DNA of 64,000 nucleotides from assembly GCF_029223195.1 (NCBI RefSeq), contig NZ_JARHUF010000023.1, forward strand, positions 1-64,000, written 5' to 3'. Below are positions 42,680 to 52,349 of this stretch, one piece after another; the stretch's first letter is position 1, and every line of letters begins with the position of its first letter. A program made the translations under genes and the position numbers. A model generated the notes under the pieces. The model was not told the DNA's origin. It worked only from the letters and a program-made list of their open reading frames with translations, and did no database searches. The DNA comes from Vibrio sp. CAU 1672. Its GTDB lineage: Bacteria; Pseudomonadota; Gammaproteobacteria; Enterobacterales; Vibrionaceae.

Positions 42680-45640
42680 ATGTTGTTAGCTACCGCAAGC
42701 ATCGGACGCAAGCTGCTGCTCTCCTTCATTGCCATGGCAATGTTGGTGTTACTTTCTGCACTGATTGGTGTATCAGGCTTTTCTTTGGTGGCAAGAACAG
42801 AGAGGAATGTAGTCGAGGGCGCAATTCCCGCCATGCTGGAGGCCAGACAGGTATCAGAGTTAAGTACCCGGATTATTTCTTCGGTGCAAATGCTGTCTAA
42901 TGCGCAAACGGAGCAAGAGCGGCAACGAGCCGGTAAAGTACTGTTTGAGCAGTTAGAGTCGCTACTTGCGCATATAAAACAGCTTGGTGGTGAGTCGTTT
43001 GATGCCACTCTGTTATCCGCACTGGAAGCTAATGTACAAAACGTGATTGATAACCTGGCGGATCTCGGTGTTTCGGTTGAGCGCAAGCTCTGGCTGGCCA
43101 AAGAGATTGATTCGCGGGTTGAGCAGATGCGTTTACTCAGTGAGGAGCTCGAACAACTAACCCGTACCCAAGTGCAGAATACCAGCACGATTGCGGTTGC
43201 TAATGTCACTCACATCTATGATTTGCTTGAGCAGGGACGTGGTGAAGCAGTGTATAAGGCTCTGGATACTTTGGTCGAAGTAGACCTGGATCTTGCTGAA
43301 CGCCTGCATGAGCTGCATTTACTGGCGTTTAAAATGCTTAATCAGATTGAGGAGGCGCGTACCCTTACGCATATCGAGCGTATTCAGGAAATTCAAACCG
43401 CGTTTCAGGACAATCTGAGTATCATGAAGCGCCGGGTCTTAGCCGTAGAAGATCCAACCCGGTCGGTGCAAATGACGCGCTTACTGAACGAGCTGGGGCA
43501 ACGTCAGGTGGTGTTTACCATTTTAATGCAGCAGTACGAAAACAACGAGCAGGCGCAGCGACTGATGCAAAAAAACCTGGCGCTGTTCACTGAGTTAAAC
43601 GCGACAGTGAACGAGTTGGTCGACGATTCGAACCAAACCACAACACGGGCTGTTCAGGAGCTAACCCGTACCCTGCAGCTTGCCCAGTGGTCTCTGACCT
43701 TTATTTCTATTGCCGGCCTGATTGTGGTGGTGGTGATCCTCTGGCGTGTGGTGTACACCTCGGTGATCAAGCGCCTGACCGAATATTCCTCTGCTTTGCT
43801 TTCGGTCGCACAGGGTAACCTGGCTATTAATCTGGAAGTCAAAGGCAAAGATGAGCTGGCCCATATGGGGCAGGCCATTATCACCGCACGCAATACTGCC
43901 CAGGCGCTTAAAGTTGTGGCTGAAGGGGAGGCCAAAGCCAAGCGCGAGCTGCAAGAGCATAAAGAACATTTGGAAGAACTTGTTGAACAGAGAACTTCTC
44001 AGCTTAAGCAGGCCAATCAGCGCTTAAACGAAGAAGTGACCAACCATGCAAAAGCGCGCTCTCTGGCCGAGCAGGCCAACCGGGCTAAATCCGCGTTCCT
44101 GGCGACAATGAGTCATGAGATCCGCACACCAATGAACGGAGTAATCGGTACCGCGCGTCTGCTGATCGACTCGGGACTGAACCCACTACAGAAACGCTAT
44201 GCTGAAATCATCAACCGAAGCGGCAAAACCTTGTTGGCAATTCTTAATGATGTACTGGATTACTCTAAAATCGAGGCCGGTCATTTAGAGATCCGTGAGG
44301 CGGGCTTCGATTTACATCAAATGGTTGAGGATTCCTTCCAGCTGATGAACGGCCGGGCACAAGAGAAACAGCTGTTGTTTTCATACCACATTGAGAGTGA
44401 AGTCGGTCAGTATTGGCGGGGTGATGTGACCCGCATCAGTCAGGTGCTGAACAACCTGATTGGTAACGCGATTAAGTTTACCGAACAAGGCGAGATAGAT
44501 ATCTATGTCAGCCTCAATCCGGATGATGAAACGCAGGTTTTGTTTGAGGTCACCGATAGCGGGGTGGGTATCGCCCGACAAGATCTGGCAACCTTGTTTG
44601 ATGCGTTTACCCAGGCTGATAGTGGTTCGGCGCAAACGGGGGGAACCGGGCTGGGATTGGCGATCAGCCGTCGAATCATCGAGGCGATGGGAGGTGAACT
44701 CGGGGTTGAATCAGAGCTGGGTGAGGGCAGCCGCTTTTGGTTCTCGGTTCCTTTGTCACTGAGTCAGCCGATTGAAATCAGCACGAGTTCACAACCACAG
44801 GGCCATATTCGTGCCAAGGTATTGTTGATTGAGGACAACGAGGTCAATCGCGTAGTCACCGAAGGTTTTCTGACCAGTATGGGGCATCAGGTGGTCATGG
44901 CTGAAAATGGACGCCAAGCGAAGCAAATCATTGCCCAGCAGGATTTTGATATCGCGTTAGTGGATATCAACTTGCCGGATTGCAACGGTATCGACCTGAT
45001 ACACAGTCTCAAGCGCATTGAGCGAACTATTTCACCGGAGCGAGCTCGGACACCTATTCCGATGGTTGCGGTTTCAGCTCACGTGTTTAACGAGGAGGTG
45101 GAAAGCTATCTGGCGGCCGGGTTTGATGGTTATTTGCCTAAGCCGTTGGACAAGGAAGCACTGGCTTCATTAATTCAGGGTATGCTGGATGGCAAACATT
45201 TGGTGTTGTCTCAGTTAGAGGTATTTTCTCCGGATGTACCTGAGTTTGAAACAGCGGAGCCGCTAACTGCACAGCCGGTTCTGGCAGCAAACCGCGAGGT
45301 GGTACTGGTTAACCGCCAGGTGGTGGAGTCCGACATGAGTGTACTGGGACCTACTCAAATGCTTAAGTTGGTTGAACTGTTCAAACAATCCAGTCAGCAG
45401 GCTATGTGTCAACTTGAATCGGCGGCTGAGCGTGGTGAGAGCAATGAGATCAAACAGGTGGTACACAAATTGAAGGGCAGTGCTGGTAGCCTTGGTTTGG
45501 AAAAGCTGATGGTATTGTGTCAGGCAATAGAGAGCAGTTCTGATCCGCTGGCCAGCTACCAGGAGCAGCGCTCTGAACTGGAGTTGTTGGTCAGTCAATC
45601 CGGGCTTGCCCTGGACGAACTAATGGCCCCGTCATCTTAA
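42680..45640 (+). CDS. torS: TMAO sensor hybrid histidine kinase TorS
   Basis: 986 residues. Periplasmic four-helix sensor between TM1 (near 11-33) and TM2 (near 336-356), HAMP, a long coiled coil, a kinase domain with MSHEIRTPMNG (His479) and NLIGNAIKF, DSGVGIA and GTGLGLAIS, a receiver with Asp762 in LVDINLPD, and a C-terminal Hpt with His929 in VHKLKGSAGSLG. The tripartite build and torT pairing identify it. It would pass phosphate to TorR, whose gene is not here. AGGAAAC precedes the ATG. Confidence 0.94.
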   Translation: MLLATASIGRKLLLSFIAMAMLVLLSALIGVSGFSLVARTERNVVEGAIPAMLEARQVSELSTRIISSVQMLSNAQTEQERQRAGKVLFEQLESLLAHIKQLGGESFDATLLSALEANVQNVIDNLADLGVSVERKLWLAKEIDSRVEQMRLLSEELEQLTRTQVQNTSTIAVANVTHIYDLLEQGRGEAVYKALDTLVEVDLDLAERLHELHLLAFKMLNQIEEARTLTHIERIQEIQTAFQDNLSIMKRRVLAVEDPTRSVQMTRLLNELGQRQVVFTILMQQYENNEQAQRLMQKNLALFTELNATVNELVDDSNQTTTRAVQELTRTLQLAQWSLTFISIAGLIVVVVILWRVVYTSVIKRLTEYSSALLSVAQGNLAINLEVKGKDELAHMGQAIITARNTAQALKVVAEGEAKAKRELQEHKEHLEELVEQRTSQLKQANQRLNEEVTNHAKARSLAEQANRAKSAFLATMSHEIRTPMNGVIGTARLLIDSGLNPLQKRYAEIINRSGKTLLAILNDVLDYSKIEAGHLEIREAGFDLHQMVEDSFQLMNGRAQEKQLLFSYHIESEVGQYWRGDVTRISQVLNNLIGNAIKFTEQGEIDIYVSLNPDDETQVLFEVTDSGVGIARQDLATLFDAFTQADSGSAQTGGTGLGLAISRRIIEAMGGELGVESELGEGSRFWFSVPLSLSQPIEISTSSQPQGHIRAKVLLIEDNEVNRVVTEGFLTSMGHQVVMAENGRQAKQIIAQQDFDIALVDINLPDCNGIDLIHSLKRIERTISPERARTPIPMVAVSAHVFNEEVESYLAAGFDGYLPKPLDKEALASLIQGMLDGKHLVLSQLEVFSPDVPEFETAEPLTAQPVLAANREVVLVNRQVVESDMSVLGPTQMLKLVELFKQSSQQAMCQLESAAERGESNEIKQVVHKLKGSAGSLGLEKLMVLCQAIESSSDPLASYQEQRSELELLVSQSGLALDELMAPSS

Positions 45641-45650
45641 GCGGATATAA

Positions 45651-45676
45651 AAACCTCCGGTAATTACCGGAGGTTT
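45651..45676. terminator. bidirectional terminator after torS
   Basis: A perfect 26-bp palindrome built on AAACCTCCGGTAA and its complement lies between torS and the convergent small gene, only ten bases after the torS stop. Confidence 0.85.
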
Positions 45677-45680
45677 ATTA

Positions 45681-45872
45681 CTATTTGGTCAAATCGTCAT
45701 CCCATTCGAACTGAGTATCTAAAGCGTAAGGGTCGTCATCGAGAGGATGCTCCACTTTTCCGCGTAAGTATTCGAGTTGGTGTTCCAGCATATTGACCGT
45801 TTCATAATCCCCTTCTGAACAGGCGACATAAATCTGTTGTTCCAGGGCTGCAATGTTGTCTCGGATACTCAT
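45681..45872 (-). CDS. small acidic protein, unknown function
   Basis: 63 residues: a helical first half (MSIRDNIAALEQQIYVACSE, then LEHQLEYLRGKVE) and an acidic tail ending DTQFEWDDDLTK. AGGGGG five bases before the ATG is a strong ribosome site, so the gene is likely real. I do not know the family. It follows cti on the same strand by 20 bp and may be co-transcribed with it. Confidence 0.65.
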   Translation of the reverse strand: MSIRDNIAALEQQIYVACSEGDYETVNMLEHQLEYLRGKVEHPLDDDPYALDTQFEWDDDLTK

Positions 45873-45892
45873 GAGAACCCCCTAACCGTTAA

Positions 45893-48247
45893 TTACCGAT
45901 TCTCAAACCGATTATAGTCAAGTAAACCAAATTCGATCGGTTGTTTTGTACGATACCACTGATGAACTCGATCGCTGAACGGCCAAAATTGTTCAGAGCT
46001 GCGTCTAATTGCGAAACGATCCAGTAACTTAACGTAATCTTCTTCGCTTTGAATGGCAGCAAAACTTTTGACAAATTCTTTTATCTGCTTCTCTTCGATG
46101 GAAAAATATGCCGCAGGATAGCTGCCTACCACTCCCCGGACGATGGTCATGTCGTCGTTGGCGTAGTCGCGATTGCCCTCCTCATCGAACAGGCAGGAAA
46201 TATTAATATGGGCGTTATTGTGTAACAGGGTAAACAGTTCATCGTGACCTGAGGTAGTGTGAACCATCAACATAGTGATTTGTGGAATGGTGGCTAATCC
46301 AGTCCCGCGAACCTGGCCCAGTGATGCGAGGTGCCGTTCGTTTTCTCGAGAAAGCCTGGTACCGGTGATGTTATAGCGGTCGGTTAATACTGGCGAAACC
46401 TGGTTACGCAGCATAGCGAGTAATTCAGATTTAGGATCGTCTGTCTGATACACCACGCTAGTTGGTTGGTTAAACGGTTGGACGTTACGTTGTAAAAAAT
46501 CACTTAGTTGAGGGCTTTGATCCTGATACCAACTGGCATGCTCGACATGGCGCATCTCCTTGGGCAGCAGCGAAATGAAATTACTTTCGCCTTCTAAACG
46601 CAGAAAGTCCATGAACATCCGGGTGATAAGCTGGTGGCCGAAGTTACCGTAGACATCGAAACCCGCAACCAGTAAGTAATGGATACGTTCCAGCAATGCG
46701 TAGTCCAGCACCCAGGCAGTTTTGGGTTGTTCGCCGACTAATCCTTGCACCACCGATGCACTGTCAAAATGACGGAGTATGGTCAGAGCCGCATTCTGGT
46801 TGGTGCCATTACCGTCCCAAATCACATTTGTATCCAGGTGGGTACCGTTATTAAACCATTGGTTGGTGAACTCCGATTTGGCCTCCAGATAACGGGCCTG
46901 CTGGCGGGCATATTTCACCCAGTTGGTCACAGGTACCGTATTGCTTTCCAGTTCACCCGGGAGCTTCAGGTTGTCGGCCTGTGAACGATAGAACTCATTA
47001 ACTTCCGGGATGTCGGCTTTATCCGGATCGAGGAAGAAGATCCAAAAACGGTCGTTGATCACGTTCAGCGCCAGCTGGCCACGACATACCGGGCCTTTGA
47101 TGAAAGCCATGATGGTGTTCTGGGCGTTGTCCAGCATAAACTTGAACCGTGACTTAACAGGCAAGTCAATAAACGCAGTCATAGGGTTGGCCGCTACCTG
47201 CACTTCATAGCTTGGCAGCTGACTCACGTTGTAGTCGGCGTGAATGAACCATGTTGTCCAGTCGCTCAGGTGTTGTTGATTAAGAGCAAATGGCATATGG
47301 GTTTTATCGACAATGGTGCCTTGTTCAGGGATCAGGCGGTAGTAGACCCGCTCAACGCCCGGATCATCATAGGGACGACGGGTGGCGATACGTTTAACCG
47401 CTGTTCCCGGCGGCGTTGATGAACGAACCAGAGTGAAAAAGCGCGGTTGACCACCGTGTTCCGAAAAGTAAAGGTGGGACAAAAACAGATGCTCATAGAT
47501 ATAGCGTGCTGCGAGCTGGTTTTTTAATCCTTCATCATTAAGAAAAACTTCAAAGCGGGCGATATCGGATTTTTGCTGCTGGGTGAGTGGCTGGTGGGCA
47601 TTCATGAACGCGCCATTTTCCAGCCAGGTAAGCAAAGTATTGTGTTCGCGTTCACTTAAATTAGGCATCCCGAATGGCATCCCCCATGTGGGATGCTCTT
47701 GCTCATACTGGTCGAACTCATTAATTGTCGGGCAGGTTTGCTCGCGGTCAATTGAAAAGTCAAATCCGTCGAGTTGCTTTTGATCCGGTTGAGGATAGCG
47801 CTCTTTCTGTAGAAGTAAGCGCGCGATTAACCCTGCGTCCAGGTTAGCCGCCGTGCTTTGCTCACGTTCGTTTAATACCGGGTGGAAACCAGCATTACGC
47901 CACTCCTGGGTGGTCTCCGCGTCCTCAAACAGGCGGGTGGGTGCGACAGCGGTGAGGCGGGTACCTTCATAAACCAGTTGTTTACTTGCTCCCCGGTCTA
48001 TTCCTTCAACTGACGAAAGCTTCAATTGACAAGGTGCATCGTAACAGGCGTGGCACACAACACAGCGATTATCGATGATTGGCTTCACTTCTTGTAGGAA
48101 GAAGTCCGCATGGGGGGTGTCAACGTCGCTTGTGCGCAGACGGACCAGTTCCGGGCCAAAAAGAGCGTTATAGTTTAGGCCGGCATAAGTGGCACAGCCC
48201 GCGAAAAGTGAGGCAATGCAAAGCAAAAAAATCAGTCGCAAATTCAT
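45893..48247 (-). CDS. cti: fatty acid cis/trans isomerase (periplasmic heme protein)
   Basis: 784 residues. N-terminal signal with lipobox-like LFAGC (Cys18). A heme-binding site CVVCH is followed by two more cysteines (ACYDAPCQLK). The body contains family blocks such as WGMPFGMPNLSEREHNTLLTW, TPPGTAVKRIATRRPYDDPG and IWDGNGTNQNAALTILRHFD. Cti turns cis into trans double bonds in membrane lipids during solvent or heat stress without ATP or cofactor beyond heme. A desaturase lies a few genes away. Confidence 0.92.
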   Translation of the reverse strand: MNLRLIFLLCIASLFAGCATYAGLNYNALFGPELVRLRTSDVDTPHADFFLQEVKPIIDNRCVVCHACYDAPCQLKLSSVEGIDRGASKQLVYEGTRLTAVAPTRLFEDAETTQEWRNAGFHPVLNEREQSTAANLDAGLIARLLLQKERYPQPDQKQLDGFDFSIDREQTCPTINEFDQYEQEHPTWGMPFGMPNLSEREHNTLLTWLENGAFMNAHQPLTQQQKSDIARFEVFLNDEGLKNQLAARYIYEHLFLSHLYFSEHGGQPRFFTLVRSSTPPGTAVKRIATRRPYDDPGVERVYYRLIPEQGTIVDKTHMPFALNQQHLSDWTTWFIHADYNVSQLPSYEVQVAANPMTAFIDLPVKSRFKFMLDNAQNTIMAFIKGPVCRGQLALNVINDRFWIFFLDPDKADIPEVNEFYRSQADNLKLPGELESNTVPVTNWVKYARQQARYLEAKSEFTNQWFNNGTHLDTNVIWDGNGTNQNAALTILRHFDSASVVQGLVGEQPKTAWVLDYALLERIHYLLVAGFDVYGNFGHQLITRMFMDFLRLEGESNFISLLPKEMRHVEHASWYQDQSPQLSDFLQRNVQPFNQPTSVVYQTDDPKSELLAMLRNQVSPVLTDRYNITGTRLSRENERHLASLGQVRGTGLATIPQITMLMVHTTSGHDELFTLLHNNAHINISCLFDEEGNRDYANDDMTIVRGVVGSYPAAYFSIEEKQIKEFVKSFAAIQSEEDYVKLLDRFAIRRSSEQFWPFSDRVHQWYRTKQPIEFGLLDYNRFENR

Positions 48248-48407
48248 GACGTTATTTTTAGTAAATTCAATTTACTTTAATTAAAGCAAAATTGAGGTTC
48301 AAATACCAAAGGTCATCGCAAAGGACAGGGGGCAAATAGCGATAAACAGTGGCCGTAAGAGGAATGTTCTTTTTTTTACCGGCTGTGGATTGCCAGGGCA
48401 GCCGGTT

Positions 48408-50024
48408 TTAAACTGTGTGCTCGACGTAACAAACAGAAAAAGGGACATTCAGCCGTTGGAACTGTTTAAACCAGCGCAGCTGATTGTCTTGCAGTTTATC
48501 CCCCGGACCTTTGACTTCTATCCATTCAAATTTATTACCTTTAAAAGCAATCAGATCGGGCATACCATTACGGTATAACTTGAGATCTCTTAACTGAGTA
48601 CGAATTAACGCCACCAGCAGCCGTGATGGAATGGTATCAAGGGTAAGTTTAAGTAATTGGGGTTCAATTTTGGCCCACTGTATAAATGGGTTGCTGAGTC
48701 CGAGTTTGGTCTGATAGGTGCGGTAGAGGTGATGATACTCACCAGCGGCGAGGTGATGTAATGCCGATTCTATTTTTGCGCTGCGTTTATTCACAAAGTC
48801 CGAATGATATAAATCGAGTGGTCGATGTTGATACGCGTTAATGAACGCGCCTTCGACCGGGGCAAAGATTGCGTCCCACAACGTCAGGCCGAATAAAGCG
48901 TTGAGCAAGGTGTTTTCCGTGTAAAATACGCTCCAGCCTTGTTGCTCAAAATAGGACTTCACTGCCAGTTCAACGCGCTGCTGGGTTAAATCCAGCACCA
49001 GGTTATGCGTTGTGAATTCCGGTCTGGCTGTTCTTGGGATTTTCATCCCTTGCTTACGCTGAAGCCGTTGTTGTAACTTCTGCGCGATCTCTAGCTCAGA
49101 ATCATCAATAGGGCACGTTAGCATACCTGTGACAACGTCACTAAATTTCTGGTTTTGATCCAGCTTGTCGTAAATTCGTGCCCGTCGCTCGCGGCTGGGA
49201 GTCAGAGTGGTCTGTTCAAACCAGTATAGCGCCGTGTTCCACTCTTCCAGGCGTTCATAATCACGCGCGATATCATTGATGAGGTGCTCGCGCTTTCTGT
49301 CGACATAGTGGTGCCCGACAGCACCAGTGAGCTCGCCTGCCAGTGCATCAAGGTTAGCTTTTTGTTTCCGGTCAGTTTGCCAGTACTGCTCAGTGAGCAA
49401 GCTTAGAGTGATAAGGTGCTGGACTTGCGAGCGGTTATCAAAGAATCGACGGGCTTGACTGAGTGAGTAGTTTTCAAATTGCTGTAGGCCTAGGTCATCC
49501 AGGACAAACTGACTCAGATCCTGCCGGGTGTTAGCAAAAAATAACGTCAGTAATAGGTCGATCATCTGCGCCGATTCGAGCCGGATGATTTTGAACGATA
49601 ACCTTTCGAACTGATGGAACTCTCCGTGCTCAAGTTGTTCAATCAACAGGTCCTTTTTTTGTGTTTTAGGCAAACCAGGCCAAAGGGCGAGGATTTCGGC
49701 TTTGGTTAACAGGCTATTGGCCAGTTGCGGGATCGGTAAGCAAGGGTTAAGGGTTATAAAGCCAGATTGGTACAATTTTGCCAGTGCCTGTTCAATTGAG
49801 GAAATCTCGGGATAGTTCAGCTTGTCACTGCGAAACCAGCAGCCTTTGCGGCTGTATAGTCTGACCAGTAGGCACTGTGCGGAATGGGGAAGTCGGGAAA
49901 AATCAGCCAGCCACTGATGCTCCTGAGAGGAAAGCAGGTCCTCATACCATTGCGTGGCATGTTCAATCAGTTTATAGAAATTGGTCAAATAGTAATCTGG
50001 CGCGAGTTCGGCAGAGGTTTCCAT
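48408..50024 (-). CDS. VRR-NUC domain nuclease (FAN1-like)
   Basis: 538 residues. The C-terminal nuclease reads GMPDLIAF (Asp490) then WIEVKG (Glu503, Lys505), the PD-(D/E)xK core of VRR-NUC. The N-terminal part is helical with a repeat-like region (LYSRKGCWFRSDKLNYPEIS, then DYERLEEWNTALYWFEQT), resembling the SAP/TPR layout of bacterial FAN1 homologues. FAN1 cuts branched DNA during crosslink repair. Single gene with ATG 50024. Its terminator at 50039 lies upstream and serves the neighbour. Confidence 0.88.
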   Translation of the reverse strand: METSAELAPDYYLTNFYKLIEHATQWYEDLLSSQEHQWLADFSRLPHSAQCLLVRLYSRKGCWFRSDKLNYPEISSIEQALAKLYQSGFITLNPCLPIPQLANSLLTKAEILALWPGLPKTQKKDLLIEQLEHGEFHQFERLSFKIIRLESAQMIDLLLTLFFANTRQDLSQFVLDDLGLQQFENYSLSQARRFFDNRSQVQHLITLSLLTEQYWQTDRKQKANLDALAGELTGAVGHHYVDRKREHLINDIARDYERLEEWNTALYWFEQTTLTPSRERRARIYDKLDQNQKFSDVVTGMLTCPIDDSELEIAQKLQQRLQRKQGMKIPRTARPEFTTHNLVLDLTQQRVELAVKSYFEQQGWSVFYTENTLLNALFGLTLWDAIFAPVEGAFINAYQHRPLDLYHSDFVNKRSAKIESALHHLAAGEYHHLYRTYQTKLGLSNPFIQWAKIEPQLLKLTLDTIPSRLLVALIRTQLRDLKLYRNGMPDLIAFKGNKFEWIEVKGPGDKLQDNQLRWFKQFQRLNVPFSVCYVEHTV

Positions 50025-50038
50025 TATGAGTAAATATC

Positions 50039-50070
50039 AAAAAGGCTTAACCCTTAGGTTAAGCCTTTTT
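50039..50070. terminator. strong terminator of the OFA transporter gene
   Basis: AAAAAGGCTTAACC and GGTTAAGCCTTTTT form a 14-base perfect stem with a four-base loop, just after the end of the minus-strand transporter gene. Confidence 0.9.
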
Positions 50071-50089
50071 GTTCGCAAATCAATACCGA

Positions 50090-51325
50090 TTATGCATTCA
50101 CGGTAGCTGCGGTTGTTTTTGTTAAGGTAACAGGTTTGGTTACCAGTGCCAGCACGATGCATACCCCCATCATAACGGCTGAGGTGGTGTAAGCCAGGCC
50201 GTAACCACCGCCATGAGTCATGGAATAACCAACTACTGCGGCTCCGATTGCGCCGCCAATGCCCCACGCGGTGTAAAGCACACCGTAATTGGTGCCGTAG
50301 TTTTTCAGCCCGTAATACTCTGCAGTGATCGATGGGAATACTGCCAGCAGTGTTCCATAACCGACTGCGGCAATCGCGGTACCAATGATAAGCGAAAGTT
50401 CAGTTTTAAAAGTCGCAAACAAAGCCATGTTCAGGCCTTGTAGGATAAAGGCGATCAGCAGGGTACGCACACCGCCAATCTTGTCGGACAGAATACCAGC
50501 AGCGACGCGTCCACCGGAATTGAATACCGCGAGAATTGACGCAAGGTAAACCGCGTTTGGCAGATTGGCCTGAACACTGGCGATATTGGTAATGTTGCCA
50601 ATGATCATCAGACCGGCGGATGCGGCAAATGCGTACATGATCCACAGAGAATAAAACTGAGGTGTTTTCAACATTGCTTTCCAACTGATGTCTGCTGCCT
50701 TTTTCACTGCTTTTGGCGCCTGGCCAGCTTTCATTTTTGGTTCTTCAGGAACGTAACCTGCAGGTGGGTTGTTGATTGTGAAGGCTAGAGGAACAGCAAT
50801 CGCCAGTACGCCCGCGCCCAGAATCATAAAGCTGGTGTTAATACCAACCTGGCTGATCAGTTTGGAGGTTAATGGGGCCAGATATATTGCGGCCAGACCG
50901 AATCCTGCCGCGATAAGGCCGTTCACCATGCCTTTTTTAGATGCATGGAACCACTTCATGGCGGAAGGAGATAAACATGCATACCCGAAACCGATACCGG
51001 CACCGGTAATCACGCCAAAGGTGATGTTCAGCATTAATACTGAAGAGACAAAACCAGAAGCAATCATACCCAATCCGGTGAGTGTTGTGCCCAGGATTAA
51101 TATTTTTCGCGGACCCATGCGATCTTGAAGAATGCCGGCAACGAGGAGACAAACTGAAAAGGTGATTGTTGCAATAGCATAGGGAGACGATGCGTCAGCT
51201 GCACTCCAGCCAAAATCGGTAACCAGGGCTTTATTAAATACACTCCAGGCATACAGAATGCCAAGGCAAAGGTTAATGCAGAACCCCGCTAGTAGAATGC
51301 GCATCGCTTTATCAATCTTGCTCAT
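50090..51325 (-). CDS. OFA-family MFS transporter (oxalate/formate antiporter type)
   Basis: 411 residues with about 12 hydrophobic helices. The OFA signature is visible early (GILYAWSVFNKALVTDFGWS), and the mid part GAGIGFGYACLSPSAMKWFHASKKG is characteristic of the family. OFA proteins exchange carboxylates across the inner membrane; the substrate here is unknown. It begins with a weak GAG site. A gap of about 590 bp separates it from the next gene. Confidence 0.85.
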   Translation of the reverse strand: MSKIDKAMRILLAGFCINLCLGILYAWSVFNKALVTDFGWSAADASSPYAIATITFSVCLLVAGILQDRMGPRKILILGTTLTGLGMIASGFVSSVLMLNITFGVITGAGIGFGYACLSPSAMKWFHASKKGMVNGLIAAGFGLAAIYLAPLTSKLISQVGINTSFMILGAGVLAIAVPLAFTINNPPAGYVPEEPKMKAGQAPKAVKKAADISWKAMLKTPQFYSLWIMYAFAASAGLMIIGNITNIASVQANLPNAVYLASILAVFNSGGRVAAGILSDKIGGVRTLLIAFILQGLNMALFATFKTELSLIIGTAIAAVGYGTLLAVFPSITAEYYGLKNYGTNYGVLYTAWGIGGAIGAAVVGYSMTHGGGYGLAYTTSAVMMGVCIVLALVTKPVTLTKTTAATVNA

Positions 51326-51913
51326 TATATATCTCGGTATTGCCTCTTGCTTATCGCAGAGGAGATTTAGTTAAAAAGGTGCTTTACTCAAAATAAGTTT
51401 GCATTTTTCAGCGCCAGGCGTGGTGCGCGCGGATTATAGCGAATATAAGTGTGATTGGAATCAATTTTCACTGTCTGCAATAAAAAAAAGTTTAAGTATT
51501 TAAACATTATTTACATTGCTTATGGATTGATAGTTACTGGTTTGTTGGATTAATGTTTTAATGATGCTTATTTGCCTTGGAAAAATACGAAGAGGTGGCA
51601 TGCGGCCTTTTGATTGCTAACTTTGTCGCCAGGTTCACAGTTCAGGAATAAAAAGAAAAAAAAGCGCAATTGTTGGTTTTGTGTAACAATTTGTAATGAT
51701 TGGGCATCTTGGATAGACGGTCGTAGGTATCTGAAGGGTTTATAAATGCCAGTGTGTTAGTTATTTGTAACCAATTGATGCAACTTGAGGCGTGTGCATT
51801 AAAATGCGCACGTGAGGGGGCTTGAAATTGGTGGTTAAACGGGCAAAACTGAATGCAACGTGAGATTGCATTTATGAAAGTGCAGTTTTCGGACTTCTTA
51901 GAAGGTTGCTGTT
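51326..51913. other. long AT-rich intergenic region
   Basis: This 588-bp stretch contains the promoter of the OFA gene on the left. On the right lie GTGTGCATT/AATGCGCAC (51793-51812) and ATGCAA/TTGCAT (51854-51872) inverted repeats, likely operators for the small membrane-protein gene. No ORF is convincing and I see no recognised riboswitch. Confidence 0.4.
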
Positions 51914-52270
51914 ATGAAACTATTCATACTATTAATGACTTCGGTTTCAGCAGGCATCGCGTCTGCCGATCACATCAGTTCTTTTATGCTGGGTCTTTCT
52001 CTGGCTTCTTTAGCGGTAGGGAGTTGTTATTTTTTCGCTTTTCGTAGTACCCGCTTTCCACAACTGGCTCTGTTTTTGTTGATCTGTGGCGCGTTGTCAA
52101 AGCTGACCGTGACTGTCGTCGGGGTCATGTGGGGGCTGTCGGCGAATCTGATTTCTTCTCCGCTTGTATTTTCGTTGTCATATCTGTTTTTCTCGATTGT
52201 GGTTACCTATTTGTGGTTTAGTTACCGCCAGAGTATTACTAAGATTCCACAGGCACTTCAGGGAGCTTGA
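51914..52270 (+). CDS. small four-helix membrane protein, unknown function
   Basis: 118 residues with about four hydrophobic helices (MKLFILLMTSVSAGIASADH as signal-like helix, then FMLGLSLASLAVGSCYFFAF, ALFLLICGALSKLTVTVVGV, LVFSLSYLFFSIVVTYLWFS). GAAGG lies eight bases before the ATG. I do not recognise it securely. A strong terminator follows. Confidence 0.65.
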   Translation: MKLFILLMTSVSAGIASADHISSFMLGLSLASLAVGSCYFFAFRSTRFPQLALFLLICGALSKLTVTVVGVMWGLSANLISSPLVFSLSYLFFSIVVTYLWFSYRQSITKIPQALQGA

Positions 52271-52290
52271 GTTGCTTCTCGGCCGACCAG

Positions 52291-52334
52291 ATAGCAAAAA
52301 GGCCAGTAAGAAAACTTACTGGCCTTTTTGCTAT
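52291..52334. terminator. 20-bp perfect stem terminator
   Basis: The two arms (52291-52310 and 52315-52334) are perfectly complementary with an AAAA loop and T-runs on both strands. It serves the convergent small membrane-protein gene and dcuC. Confidence 0.92.
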
Positions 52335-52349
52335 AGGGGGAAGCGTTAT

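Noticed and set aside
51853..52047. 64-residue ORF overlapping the small membrane-protein gene
   Set aside because: It overlaps in another frame and the longer hydrophobic ORF at 51914 has the better ribosome site.
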